Below, piece after piece: positions 53,597-64,000 of a stretch of 64,000 bases of DNA. The translations under genes and the position numbers were made by a program. The notes under the pieces are model-generated. The model was not told the origin of the DNA. It did not search any database and saw only the letters and a list, made by a program, of their open reading frames with translations. The stretch comes from Siphlonurus alternatus (taxonomy: Eukaryota; Arthropoda; Insecta; Ephemeroptera; Siphlonuridae): assembly GCA_949825025.1 (NCBI GenBank), contig OX463784.1:6207431-6271430 (forward strand), in the 5' to 3' direction. Each line of letters starts with the position of its first letter. Positions within the stretch are counted from its first letter, which is position 1.

Positions 53597-54440
53597 TTGT
53601 AAAAATTAATAAAAAAAATAGAAAAATATGTATAACATGCAGTAATTCATATCTGTGAAACTAAAACGAGCCTTTTCTCTGAATTTTTTTTACTCTCACC
53701 TCAAAGCCATAAAGTTACATAGTTTTTCTCCAGCATACAATGCAATATTATTTATTAAACTGCAAAATAACACCTGTGAAAAATCAAAATTAAACTGTGA
53801 AAATACTAAATATTATAGAAAATCCTGAAAAATTACATTTTTTATTGACTGCTTCATAATCTCCTATATGTTATATGTAAAATTTTACAGTCTTCTTCAT
53901 CATTGTATTGCATATCAAGCAAGAGTATAGTAGTTACAAAATGGGTAGTTGAGTGCTATAAAAAATGCGAACCTTTTAGCCAACAACATGATGTTGTATA
54001 GAACATTCAATACGAGTCAGCACTTTTAAACCCTCACTGATTTTTATATCTTTAAAGCAGAACTTTTACTTCAGACTTTTTGACTTAAAATCAATGGCTT
54101 GTAAAAAAAAAAAAGTTCGAAATATAAAAGTTTGTTAAGTTATTTATAATATGGAATTGAGACTTTATGAATCGAAGGTAAGTCTGATCATGTGATATAT
54201 TATTTATGAACTCTATTTTTTTCCTGTCAATAAATAACCCTATATAGTATCATTTCTTTTGCCTTATATTTATATTTTCTTTTTAAATAACAGTATGGTA
54301 TTAATAATGCATTTTTCCATAAAATATTTTGTTATCCTATTTTTTCATGGTATATACGTTAAAAGGACGCATATGATAGTGATGCTATAGTATATTATTA
54401 TAAAAAAAAAAAAGAAAAAAAACAACAATGGAAAACTGCA
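53597..54440. other. AT-rich sequence, no feature seen
   Basis: About 840 bp with no recognised element. Confidence 0.6.
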
Positions 54441-54740
54441 TGAATTTTGTTATTGCATATTTAATGGAGAATATATAGAGTAAAGTATTGTTACATTTTT
54501 TCAGATATTTTGAAGTTCTAACACCCTAAAATCGAAAAAAAAAGATGCTGCGATGTCATATACAGTCATGCAATATATTTCCCTATGTTTGCGTGTTAAA
54601 TATTTGCATGACTATGACGTCATAACAATTTTATGCGTGATTTTTTTTTTGTAGTGTTAAAAAGAACTGAAAAAAATGTAACAACACATAACTCGAGGTC
54701 CTCTATCCAATTATGAAAAAAATTATGCATGCATGAAAAT
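54441..54740. mobile_element. FB-G element, diverged copy
   Basis: ACTGCATGAATTTTGTTATT on the left; TGCGATGTCATATACAGTCA and CATGACTATGACGTCATAAC in the arms; CTCGAGGTCCTCTATCC on the right. The arms are moderately diverged. Confidence 0.6.
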
Positions 54741-55027
54741 TAAACATGTTAAGTGTAAACCAATATAGGCCAAACCCACGTGACGTCACTGCAACGTATA
54801 TTGCATACTTTACAGTTATATTGTTGTTTTGCATCAGCAGCGTGTAAGGAATATTGTTGAATAAAATTAATTATAAATTATATACGGCAATTATTACATT
54901 CATATCGGTTCAATATCATCTGCTATAATATTTTATATAGTTTATAAAGAATGCACAAACTACATTTTTGTGTACTTATAAATAATTAAACCTGGCAAAA
55001 AAGTTAATTTTTTCATATTTTTTAATG

Positions 55028-55138
55028 TTTTAGAGCGTGTATATAGAATGACAACATTAGGAAAAATGAGGGAAGGTAAACAGCTGAACGTTATACTGTA
55101 AATAGGCAACCCAACAATCTCGTGGCGTTGAATAGTAA
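55028..55138 (+). repeat. Second copy of the unclassified dispersed repeat
   Basis: Matches 52566-52663 with a small insertion (AAATAGG) and scattered changes. In both copies the similarity begins near TTTTAGAGCGTGT. Confidence 0.5.
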
Positions 55139-55730
55139 AAGGCTAAAATATACTGTATAAACTATTGCTTTTAGCTCAGGGCTAGTAATACGACAATCTG
55201 ATTGACCAATCATTGATCCGATTCTGCCAGGGTTTAAAAAATAGGTCTTATAAATTGTGACGAATGCATCGATAATATTTTATTTTAACAAATACGCTTT
55301 ATCGTTATTTAATTTATGCAAATATATATGATTTTTATAACAATCGAATACAAAAACTTCCACAATAGCTATATATATACATACACTTTATAATGATATG
55401 CGCATTGCAGCAAAAAACTAAAGAAAACATTTGGCAACAGCATATATTTTTGTTTTTATATCTAAAGCCATTTGTATATGTATACAATATTAATATAATT
55501 ATATCAATTTAATGGTCTCTAAAAAACAGACAACACAAAAAAACACTCAATATTGTATGTATATTGTACTTAAATTTTCAAACTGCATGATCGTAGCTAA
55601 TACTATAATATGAAATATCGACTCACAAAGTACAAATAATTTACTAAACAATGCTTTTATAAATAATTATAAAGCCATCCACATAGTAATAAAATTTTGA
55701 AAAATAATCAAGTCATAACTCATAATATGT
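55139..55730. other. AT-rich sequence, no feature seen
   Basis: No recognised repeat or coding-like segment. Confidence 0.6.
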
Positions 55731-55975
55731 ATTTATTTTTTAATCAAACCCTATTGGGTACTTTTATTTACTATTTACATACTACTTTGAAACCCCGAAC
55801 CTTCCGAAACCCTAACTTAGCATTTCGTGGACTCTTCCGGAACAAGGGCGGCCACGGCCTTGCAAATCATCCCGGCATTTGCCTGCGACTGAGGGAAACG
55901 TGGAAACCTCAGCCTACAGCTTTCTTTAATGAACCGGAAGTGCAATTAATGGTCAAAAGCCAGGGGAACCACATA
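55731..55975 (-). mobile_element. 5S-type SINE, 5'-truncated
   Basis: From ATGTGGTTCCCCTGGCTTTT (minus strand) through the central domain to the A-rich tail. About 15 bp between the AGCTGTAG and GGCTGAGG sections is deleted. The 5S head is missing. Confidence 0.8.
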
Positions 55976-56851
55976 TGCACATGTCATAATATAATATCAT
56001 TTGCATTTATTCAACATTATTTGCAATATATTTTTTCAAATTATAAATATCAATTATAATGTGCATTCAGTCACATTGAAAAATAAATTTAATAATATTC
56101 GAATGCACAACTAGCTTCAATAATTTACTTTAAATTGAAGTTATTGATAAAATATTATTATATGGATCGTTCAGAGTGCAAATTAATTTTAATGGAATAT
56201 TATTTATTTGCATGAATAACTCAAAGTAACGAACTTTATTCTCGTATATTAATTTGAGTGGAGCGATATAATTATTCATTTTTAGTGAAATATACAAGCC
56301 GATGTAATTATAATGTAAAATGCATTTGAATCAGATTTTTTACTACTATATATGGCCGTTTTTATAGAAGATACTATAACGAGTAATGTTATTAGTTTAA
56401 AAATATATTGTGCATTAATAAAAAAAATATATAATTTTATAATTAATATATAATGATCAATTTTTATATATGCATGTTATTTTATATATCAGTATGTATT
56501 TTTATTTTAATATTGATGCAATTTTAATAAATTTACTATTTTAAAAAATAAGCATAATAATCTGATGCATTTGTATTATGATCATACAAATCATTTATGC
56601 TGGTACTTTCGCTGGTAATGTGTATTACTAATTTTACATTAACATATATTTAATGTAGTATGTTTAAAAATAATATAAATCAAGAGGTAAATACTAAAAA
56701 GGGATTTAAAAACATATGGACAAAATTATTAGTAATTGATGCTGAATATGCCTTGTAAAGTATGGAAAATACAAATTTTAGAAACACGAGTCAGTGCTAT
56801 TTTATCAAGTCACATAAATATATAAGAATTTAATTTTAAGTACCACCAGAA
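55976..56851. other. AT-rich sequence, no feature seen
   Basis: About 880 bp of AT-rich sequence. Confidence 0.6.
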
Positions 56852-57113
56852 GCCCGGGTTGAATTAAATTTCAACTTTTCTTCGCTATTAAACTCTCCTC
56901 TCGTCTTTTCTCCTCTAATTTTGCACCATTTTAGAGGAAAAAAGAGGGGATATTACGTCTTTTTTCCTCTTATTGAACATAAAATGTTAAAAATATTGTC
57001 TTCATTTCATCCTCACTTTGAGCGAAGAGGATATAAGATATGTTTTAGACGTAACAAAGATTAGGCTTAGACGTGTAAAGGATGAGTTGAAGACGTAATT
57101 TTTTAACCAGGGT
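56852..57113 (+). mobile_element. MITE-F, nearly complete copy
   Basis: CCCGGGTTGAATTAAATTTC to GTAATTTTTTAACCAGGGT. Faces the next copy, so the two form an inverted pair 16 bp apart. Confidence 0.75.
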
Positions 57114-57129
57114 GCGCTCTCGGTTGTCT

Positions 57130-57376
57130 CCCTATATATTTGAAAAATTGTCTTCAACTCATCCTTTACACGTCTAAGCTTAATCTTTTTACGTCTTTTT
57201 GCTTCAAAAACTCATCTTATTTATTCCTCTCTCAATACAATTAATGTGAGGATGAAATGGAGACAATATTTTTAACATTTTATGCTCGATAAGAGAGAAA
57301 AAAAAAATACGTAATATCGTCTTTATTCTTCTTTTTTTTCCTAGAAAATGGTGCAAAATAGGACAAAGAAAGAGAA
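57130..57376 (-). mobile_element. MITE-F, inverted partner of the preceding copy
   Basis: TTGAAAAATTGTCTTCAACT to a decayed right end around GGACAAAGAAAGAGAAG. The final AAATTTATTTCAACT is not recognisable. Confidence 0.65.
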
Positions 57377-57410
57377 GAATAACATTGAAAGGTGGAATAT
57401 TTAATATTTT

Positions 57411-57732
57411 TCAATACAGTATTGACCTCATTTTTTTTTATTGCAGAAATGGATAGAGCGTGCAAAGTTATTCCACCCTGATTTTTTTCAGATTTATTGA
57501 ACCCGGGAACTATTTTTAAAAAATTATTGAAAGTTCTTTTTGTGACGTCACGAGACGCCGCTCCTTAAGAAAAAGATAGGACTTGCCACCGCGTGACGTC
57601 ACAACCAAGACTTTCAATAATTTTTTAAAAATAGTTCCCGGGCTCGAAAAAATCTGAAAAAAATCAGGGTAGCATAACTTTGCACGCTCTATCCATTTCT
57701 GCAATAAAAAATTTTGAGGTCGATACTCCATT
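57411..57732. mobile_element. Foldback element FB-A (GACCTCAA-end type), TGACGTCA loop
   Basis: CAATACAGTATTGACCTCAT to TTTTGAGGTCGATACTCCATT-type end. The loop has TGACGTCACGAG and GCGTGACGTCAC around TTAAGAAAAAGATAGG, as at 14.4 kb. Confidence 0.8.
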
Positions 57733-58259
57733 CTGGATTCGTTAGAAACGTCTTTTACTAAATTGCTCACGACCTTTTCTGTGCCATGGAGGTGCTACCA
57801 CACATACTAAAGCGTTCGTTACCACCGTTAGTGTTGCCGCAACAATTATCAATTAGTTAACTCACTTAGACCTAAACTTGAAACAATTATACCCTCCAGA
57901 AGGTCAAGTGTATCATAATATCATAATCTACATAAGACGCAGATATTACGAGAATTTTAGTGTCAGAAAAATTACGATAACATAAAACTTAATTTTTAAA
58001 ATAATATAATTGTTTTATACTCTGACTTTATATTATGAAGGAGAGTCATGAAAAGTTAAATATAGAGCATTTATCAGATTTCAAAACGTGCTGAAAATTG
58101 AAAATATGAGAGATTGGGGACAATATTAAATGTTACAATTGACCCCAATCGCTTTAAATTGAAAATTATAAATGAATTTGAATATTGTGTCCTGCTTTAT
58201 ATTAATATAAAACTCGGGATAGCCTTGCCCAATTTTCTGTTACGGACGCTCTTAAGGAG
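57733..58259. other. Mixed sequence, no certain feature
   Basis: The first 120 bases are GC-richer. On the minus strand they hold ATGGCACAGAAAAGG before GTCGTGAGC, which might be a start codon and donor, but the peptide is only five residues and the donor is weak. Not called. Confidence 0.35.
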
Positions 58260-58391
58260 ATACGCTCGTCATCTTGGAAAATTTCCCATGCAGCACTTGC
58301 ATCCTTGTTAATCACCATGCGCTGTGTTATCCTTACGGGGCATGGTGATTAATAAGTCTGCAAAGGAAAATTATCCGAGGCGACGAGTATA
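58260..58391. mobile_element. Foldback MITE FB-T
   Basis: TACGCTCGTCATCTTGGAAA, TCCTTGTTAATCACCATG, then CATGGTGATTAATAAGTCTG and GAGGCGACGAGTATACC. Diverged from the 27.9-kb copy but with both arms. Confidence 0.65.
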
Positions 58392-58621
58392 CCAAATATG
58401 TAATACAAATATGCCTTTTTGAAGGAGATGCGAACAAATAGGAATCTTTATTTTCCAATCAGAGCAAGACCAATATATACAACAAACCAGCGGCATATTT
58501 CATGCTAGAACCTGTTCACTGCATTCATTCATCAAAAAGGTGCATAGTAATAACATTTCATGAGATTATTGATTAATGAATGTTTTATTATAGTCTTTTT
58601 TTTTTAAATATTTATTTACAT

Positions 58622-58903
58622 CAAAGTCTTCTGCTCGTTGTTAGTAAACAAAGTATTGTTGTGTAATGTCTGTCACGTGAAAGGAAAAACATGGGACAGT
58701 TGGTTGATTTACATGTTAACTTATGGAAAATGACCGTTAATTATGAAAATTGTTGTGTCTACTAGCGCCAACAATGCCATTACGTTCTCTGCTCTGGTTG
58801 CAAAATCAAACACTACGTCGTCCCATGTTCAACAATGAAAAAGGCTTCATGCGACAGACATTACAAACAATAGTTTGTTACAACCATTTCGAGTAGAAGA
58901 CTG
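58622..58903. mobile_element. hAT-type MITE, second copy, own 8-bp duplication
   Basis: CAAAGTCTTCTGCTCG to CGAGTAGAAGACTG, flanked by ATTTACAT on both sides (58614-58621 and 58904-58911). It closely matches the 32.9-kb copy except for one GTGTCTACTAGCGCCAA unit instead of two. Confidence 0.85.
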
Positions 58904-59038
58904 ATTTACATCAAATGGAATGATATTCGTATAATTATTATTCACTGATGAAAGTAATGTTTTTGCTTCAAATACAATTAAATTCACATAAAAATTTATT
59001 AAATTATAGTATAACATTTGTAAATAAGTTTAAATAAA

Positions 59039-59265
59039 ATGAAAAATTATGTTAAATATAAAAAACCTTGTCACCACAGTGCCTTTACATTTCTTTACTA
59101 CTTGCTGTTATTTTTTATCCACTCTGAATACACGGAAGCTGCTAGATTTACTGTAGGGACTCGTTTATCAAAAACCACCACCCTGGGTGCTGAGAGCTTG
59201 CCAAAAGCAAGAAATATTATTATTCAGTTTCCTTTAGCCTTGACTGACTTTTTCATATTTTTCTT

Positions 59266-59267
<2 letters not shown>
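59039..59267 (+). CDS. Possible secreted-protein exon
   Basis: ATG opens a frame MKNYVKYKKPCHHSAFTFLY then LLLFFIHSEYTEA. This has a basic N-region and a hydrophobic core like a signal peptide, and is followed by ARFTVGTRLSKTTTLGAESL. Composition from 59085 on is less AT-rich than usual. The frame runs on into a GA array, so the real end, if any, must be a splice site before 59268; none is obvious. It could be chance. Confidence 0.25.

Positions 59268-59352
<85 letters not shown>
59268..59352. repeat. (GA)n microsatellite
   Basis: About 85 bp of GA repeat with one AGGA interruption. Confidence 0.95.
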
Positions 59353-59356
<4 letters not shown>

Positions 59357-59603
59357 ACGGAGTGAAGTTACAACATAATAACATTACAACATACATGTAT
59401 TTTTTTTTTTAAGAAAAGAGCCATATGAATTGTATAGCTTACAGTGTATACAGTATATAAAAATACACTAACTTTGGAATGTACAAATAGGGATGAGTCG
59501 TAATGTAAAAAGCTTGCTCAAAAATAGTAAGAAATTTATTTTTTTAATTTTTTTTCACTGGAATTTATTTCTATTTATTAAAAGAATATCGATCATTTAC
59601 AGT

Positions 59604-59945
59604 ACAAAATAGTAGTTGGATGGGTGACCATTTTCAACAAAAACCCATGTTTCCCACCCAGGGGTAAATCGTTGTGCTTTTCCACCATGTGGTTCTCCTG
59701 GCTTTGGACCATTGCACTTCCGGTTCATTGACAAAAGCTGTAGCATCCTAACTGAGGTTTCCACGTTTCCCTCAGTCGCAGGCAAATGCCGGGATGGATT
59801 GCAAGGCCGTGGCTGCCCCCGTTCCGGAAGAGCCCGCGAAACGCTAAGTTAGGGTTTCGAAAGCTTCGGGGTTTCAAACTTAGTGAGTAATTAGTAAGTA
59901 GAAGTACCCAGTTACGGTTTGATTAAAAAAAAAAAAAAAAAAAAA
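59604..59945 (+). mobile_element. 5S-headed SINE lacking the first half of the head
   Basis: Begins at AGTAGTTGGATGGGTGACCA (5S box C) and continues through a middle close to consensus, the central domain and the tail, to about 22 A. The long uninterrupted A tail suggests a fairly recent insertion. Confidence 0.85.
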
Positions 59946-60769
59946 GTCAATGATTTTTAAAATTTATTATGTGCAGCTTTTATTAGAATATTTAAAGTAT
60001 ACTTTTCAACCGATTTATATATAATTGCATTTTATGTGTAATGTAGTAATTTACTAAATCTAGAATTATAAAATTCACTATAAAATATACGCCAGTATAG
60101 ATTACATATTAATTAAATTTAAATTGCGTCTAATAGCCCCTTATAAGGGAGATTTGAAAGGTAGAAATATCTAAAATTATATTTAAAAATTATCAGGAAC
60201 ATAAAAATAGAATTTCTGTTTTGGTTTGTTTTTTTAAGAGATTTTTATTTCACATAAAAAATAACTGAATGATATCGATATTTATACCTATATGTAATAT
60301 TATATAGCCATAAAATAAAATTACTATTTTTAAAACAACGGTTTATATTCCGCTTTTCTCTAAGGAATAATAATGGTTGTTAAAAAAATATGAAAATCTA
60401 AAAAAAAAAGAAGCCATTAAATGTGATACCAATTCACCTTGTTGAAATTTATTTTTTACTATCGTCGTGTATTGATGGAATCTACAAGAGGTATGCCAAT
60501 TTCTATTTTAGGAATTTGGAGATTATAATATACGGTCTGTGTTCGTAAATTCACAAACATATGAGACTCTCATGTTTCCTGCACGGATTTCTATTTATTT
60601 TATTTGCCCAGATATATCTTACTCTGATTCATGATGTGATTGTGCATTTATTTTACAGAAATACATGTATTATTATGACATATTACATAATATCTTACTT
60701 CATAGGCTGTAAGAAGGAAATTTCTTTTTTTTAATTTTAATAGATAAAATTTAAATTATAAAAAAAAAT
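59946..60769. other. AT-rich sequence, no feature seen
   Basis: About 820 bp without recognised element. Confidence 0.6.
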
Positions 60770-60905
60770 TACCGAGACCAGATGCATGCGTGTTTTCCGT
60801 GCATCCAGATGCAAATTTATTTTTCATGCATCTGGGATGCACGAATGTGGATGGAAGCTCATTTTTGCGCATCCGTGTGCATCTTGCACTTGCATCCGTA
60901 TCCGG
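60770..60905. repeat. Cluster of GCATCC motifs between inverted GGTC/GACC ends
   Basis: At least five GTGCATCC/GGATGCAC-type motifs in both orientations within 120 bp: GTGCATCCAGATGCA, CATGCATCTGGGATGCAC, GCGCATCCGTGTGCATC, TGCATCCGTATCC. They lie between CGAGACCAGATGCATGC and GCATCCGTATCCGGTCCCTGG. It resembles a small MITE with subterminal binding motifs. Single copy. The frame across it is not taken as a gene. Confidence 0.45.
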
Positions 60906-61610
60906 TCCCTGGAAAAAAATAAAAATGATAATAAAGATTCAGAATATGCTATTTAAGGTTTTGGGATATTTCTTGCTTAAAATTAAATATTTTTTTAATA
61001 ATTTGCTTCGAAATTTTTTATTTAGACGCCTTTTTATGATTTTTTTAGCTTTTTGAACTTAAAAAAAATAATTTCTAGCAACTTTTTTGAGTATTTATTC
61101 TTATCTTACAAATATAAAATACTTTCATCTTAGAGAGAAATATAATACATAGGATCCTAATAATGATATATATCATGTTAAAGAGACCGAAAAATATAAT
61201 AATTTAGGCCAGTTAGTTATTATGTATATCTTTATATAAGACGTTTCTTTGCTATCAAGAAGACGAATTTCAGTAGAAAATTATAAAAATCGAAATGCAA
61301 TCATAAAAAGAACCTTCCTGTCAATATTATTTGAATATAATAAAATGAAACGGTTTAGACTTTTTAGATATTTATTGAAGTTGAAGAAGAAAATAACGAG
61401 AAAAAAATTGTCTATACGCCAAATGTATTAAAAAATTGTGACTTAAATAAATCGAAGATAAGGAAATAAGTTTTTTTTTTCTTGTAAAAAGATTTCAACA
61501 ACATGTAATAATATTTTAAATTACTTGAGAGTTTGAAAAAAAATGTGTATATACCTCAAATATAATATAAAATAACTTCCATCATAATATTATAACTCTA
61601 TATTATATAT
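60906..61610. other. AT-rich sequence, no feature seen
   Basis: About 700 bp. A 60-codon frame at 61249-61431 is Lys/Arg/Ile rich and unsupported. Confidence 0.55.
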
Positions 61611-61979
61611 CGGTCTCGTCAGATCACCGAAGTCAAGCAACGCCGCGCGTGGTTAGTAGTTGGATGGGTGATCATTTTCAACAAAAACCACGTTTCCCAC
61701 CCAGGGGTAAAACGTTGCGCTTTTCCACTATGTTGTTCCCCTGGCTTTGGACCATTGCACTTCCGGTTCATTGACAAAAAGCTGTAGCGTCCATCCTGGC
61801 TGAGGTTTCCACGTTTCCCTCAGCCGCAGGCAAATGCCGGGATGGATTTGCAAGGCCGTGGCCGCCCTCGTTCCAGAAGAGCCCGCGAAACGCTCAAGTT
61901 AGGGTTTTGGAAGGTTCGGGGTTTCAAGTAGTATGTAATTAGTAAATAGAAGTACCCAATAGCGTTTAATTAAAAAAAA
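61611..61979 (+). mobile_element. 5S-headed SINE, nearly full-length
   Basis: CGGTCTCGTCAGATCACCGA, AGTCAAGCAACGCCGCGCGT, GGTTAGTAGTTGGATGGGTG give the 5S boxes A, IE and C. The middle, central domain and tail (GGTTCGGGGTTTCAAGTAG, ACCCAATAGCGTTTAATT, A run) follow. The roughly 30-bp tRNA-like 5' start seen at 25.5 kb is missing. It is the clearest plus-strand copy. Confidence 0.85.
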
Positions 61980-62321
61980 TATATCGATTTAATTCCCCAA
62001 ATTATGAATCCACAATCAAATGATTATAAGGATAAAATTTTCCTTTGCTCGAATCCCTGTATATAGAGATGGTTCATTTGAAAAATTTATTGTGTATTTT
62101 GATAGACCTGGTATATAAAGATTGGTGGAAAAAAAAACTTTGTATTCTTTATTTTATAAAATTTAAGGAGTAATTAAAAATATAAGCACAATTTTTCAAG
62201 TAACTGCTCTTAATTGAGACTTACCACAATATCACGTAATTTTTTATGACAATATAAAATATATAATAATAGTAATTATATAATAATATATAATACATAT
62301 AATTATATTAAGAATATAATA
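61980..62321. other. AT-rich sequence, no feature seen
   Basis: No recognised repeat or coding-like segment. Confidence 0.55.
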
Positions 62322-62462
62322 AGGGGCATTCAAAAAGCCCTAAGGCCACATTTAGGGCTCGATAATTTAAAGCCTGATTTTAGGCATGCTTTTTAGACCC
62401 AAAATTTCTGGTCTTAAATTATCGAGCCCTAAATGTGGCCTTAAGAATTTGTGAATGCCCCT
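62322..62462. mobile_element. Foldback MITE FB-2 with 5-bp target duplication
   Basis: AGGGGCATTCAAAAAGCCCT to its complement. It is flanked by TAATA on both sides (62317-62321 and 62463-62467). Same subfamily as the 53.5-kb copy. Confidence 0.85.
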
Positions 62463-63213
62463 TAATATGTAATATTACTAATTAATAAAAAATATATAAA
62501 TAATATAGAATATAAAAAAAAAATCCTAAAACAAAACTATACAATGAACGCTGTTTCATCGCTATTTATATAATTTTCTATGTACTATGATAATATAAAA
62601 CGTAATGATTACTTTTTAACTTGCATCATATTACAAATGAGTTTTTTTAACTTAAAAACATTGAACAGCATTGTTATTGAAAATATGCAATACATTTTTA
62701 TATAATTATTTCTTTAGAATCAAAACATCGAGTTTTTATTACTACATGTTTTACTATTGTTTTTGTGTATTACTCATTATCTAAACTGCAACTATTTGTA
62801 AGAGAAACTCCTGGGGTTAAATTATTCTACAATTATTGCAGTAGAAATATCAATAAAATGATTTTCATAAGTTAGGTTCATGTATATAAAACAATACATC
62901 ATTGTATGCAATTCTCTGCATGCAGTAATGCACTTGGAAAGATTGCATTGAAATTAGAAAAAAATATATATGGGAAAAATCATCAGTAGGGTTTTGTTAT
63001 ACATGTATATGTTGAAGTAAAACTCGATGAGATGTGCAAGAAATCTAAATCTATAAAATTATATACTTCATATTAGAGAAGTATTAACGCAAAGATATTT
63101 TTTTTTCATCATCAGCGTTCTTACAGTCAGTTTTCATTACATAAAAAACAGGTTTCATTGCATTTATGAAATATTTTAGTAGTACAGTATATTGTTTTTT
63201 GTTTTGTTTTTTA
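62463..63213. other. AT-rich sequence, no feature seen
   Basis: About 750 bp without recognised element. Confidence 0.6.
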
Positions 63214-63394
63214 ATTTTCATTGTTTATTACATGATATTGTACCATCCAGGGATATACTCTCCCTGTCGGCCGCTACAGAATACATAAGGGTTCTTCAAG
63301 ATTTTAATAAACAAAAATTATAAGTTTAACATAACCAATTTGTAAATAAACATAATAATTGATATTTCAGCCATTATATCAGAAACGAAATATA
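63214..63394 (-). mobile_element. Dispersed repeat, probable LINE 3' end (second copy)
   Basis: Nearly identical to 7884-8060 over its whole length, including CTCCCTGTCGGCCGCTACAG and TTCAGCCATTATATCAGAAA. The high identity suggests both copies are fairly young. Confidence 0.5.
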
Positions 63395-64000
63395 CAAAAG
63401 AAAGTGAGACAAAACAAAATTCATGAATAATACTAAGGAAACTACTTCTCATACAATCACCACTTTCATGATCATTATATGAAAGATTATTTAGTACTAT
63501 TATGAACTATATATTATACTATTATTATTGTAGTATGCTATTTTAAAATATAGCATACTACAACCTTTTTCTTCCCATGATTCAATTGTGTAAAATTATA
63601 TTTTTAAATTGTGCAAGCAAAGACACAAACATTACCACATCCATTTTGACGCTAATTAAATTAATTTTCAGTGACAAAAGTGATTACTGATTATATAAGC
63701 TTATAAAATAATATTCATTTTCAAAATTGGATTTGCTATTTTGGCTACATTAATTAATGTAAATAAGGGCATGATATTAAATTAAAAAAATACTAAACCA
63801 CTCTTTTAATTAAATCCCTAAGATGCTAAAAAGGTTTTTACATGCAGTTTGTGTGTGCAGAAATAAACTGCTTTTTGCATAATTTGCAGTATTATTAATT
63901 TGAAGATTTTTTTGCAGTCTTTTGCAACATTTTATCACTTTAAAAGGTGTGTGCATAGGGATTTTCGATCTTTCCCCCTTCTATGTCCCCTTTCTTAATG
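63395..64000. other. AT-rich sequence with one 32-bp palindrome
   Basis: GTAGTATGCTAT and ATAGCATACTAC (63530-63561) surround an eight-base centre. Otherwise nothing is seen before the window ends. Confidence 0.5.

Noticed and set aside
61611..61690. A 5S rRNA gene
   Set aside because: Only the internal promoter half of 5S rRNA matches. The sequence then departs into SINE modules with an A tail, so this is a 5S-derived retroposon.

Overview
This is a eukaryotic, AT-rich, gene-poor window (my impression is roughly 30% GC). It has no operons, ribosome-binding sites or long open frames. It is dominated by short non-autonomous transposons, SINEs, decayed LINE tails and long dinucleotide arrays. 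The 5S- and tRNA-headed SINEs, the jockey/L2-like LINE tails and the number of foldback MITEs suggest an invertebrate, most likely an arthropod. The species cannot be fixed from the sequence. A run of exactly 200 N (38602-38801) marks a scaffold gap.

Layout. 1-1.6 kb: two copies of foldback family FB-J, then a 147-bp tandem repeat. 2.6-13.8 kb: a LINE tail and foldbacks FB-G, FB-2, FB-A, FB-K/L and the TTAA-bounded FB-B and FB-O. 13.9-14.15 kb: the best host-gene trace, a minus-strand terminal coding exon with a 3' UTR. 14.2-23.7 kb: MITE-F copies, nested foldback FB-N, the near-perfect palindrome FB-H, a CpG-rich coding-like stretch (18 kb), the first SINEs and the 480-bp palindrome FB-I. 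24-30 kb: a cluster of 5S-headed SINEs with FB-B, FB-T, FB-A and a possible signal-peptide exon. 30-38 kb: FB-E, FB-B, a hAT-type MITE with target duplications, a LINE reverse-transcriptase tail and foldback FB-P. 38.3-42.8 kb: a tRNA-headed SINE cut by the gap, then a three-deep nest (FB-M in FB-K in FB-J). 43-64 kb: microsatellites, LINE tails, many FB-2, FB-3, MITE-F and FB-A copies, more SINEs, and a second hAT-type MITE copy.

The family labels (FB-A, MITE-F and so on) are mine. They rest on matching copies inside this window and on inverted ends, not on database matches. The short elements carry no transposase or reverse transcriptase that I can see, so they would depend on enzymes encoded elsewhere. 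The clearest biology is structural: two SINE families with different pol III heads share one central domain; target duplications show nested insertion order; and several foldback families carry the octamer TGACGTCA. Coding exons are few and uncertain, and no complete gene is visible. Most gaps between named elements hold only AT-rich sequence in which I see nothing.
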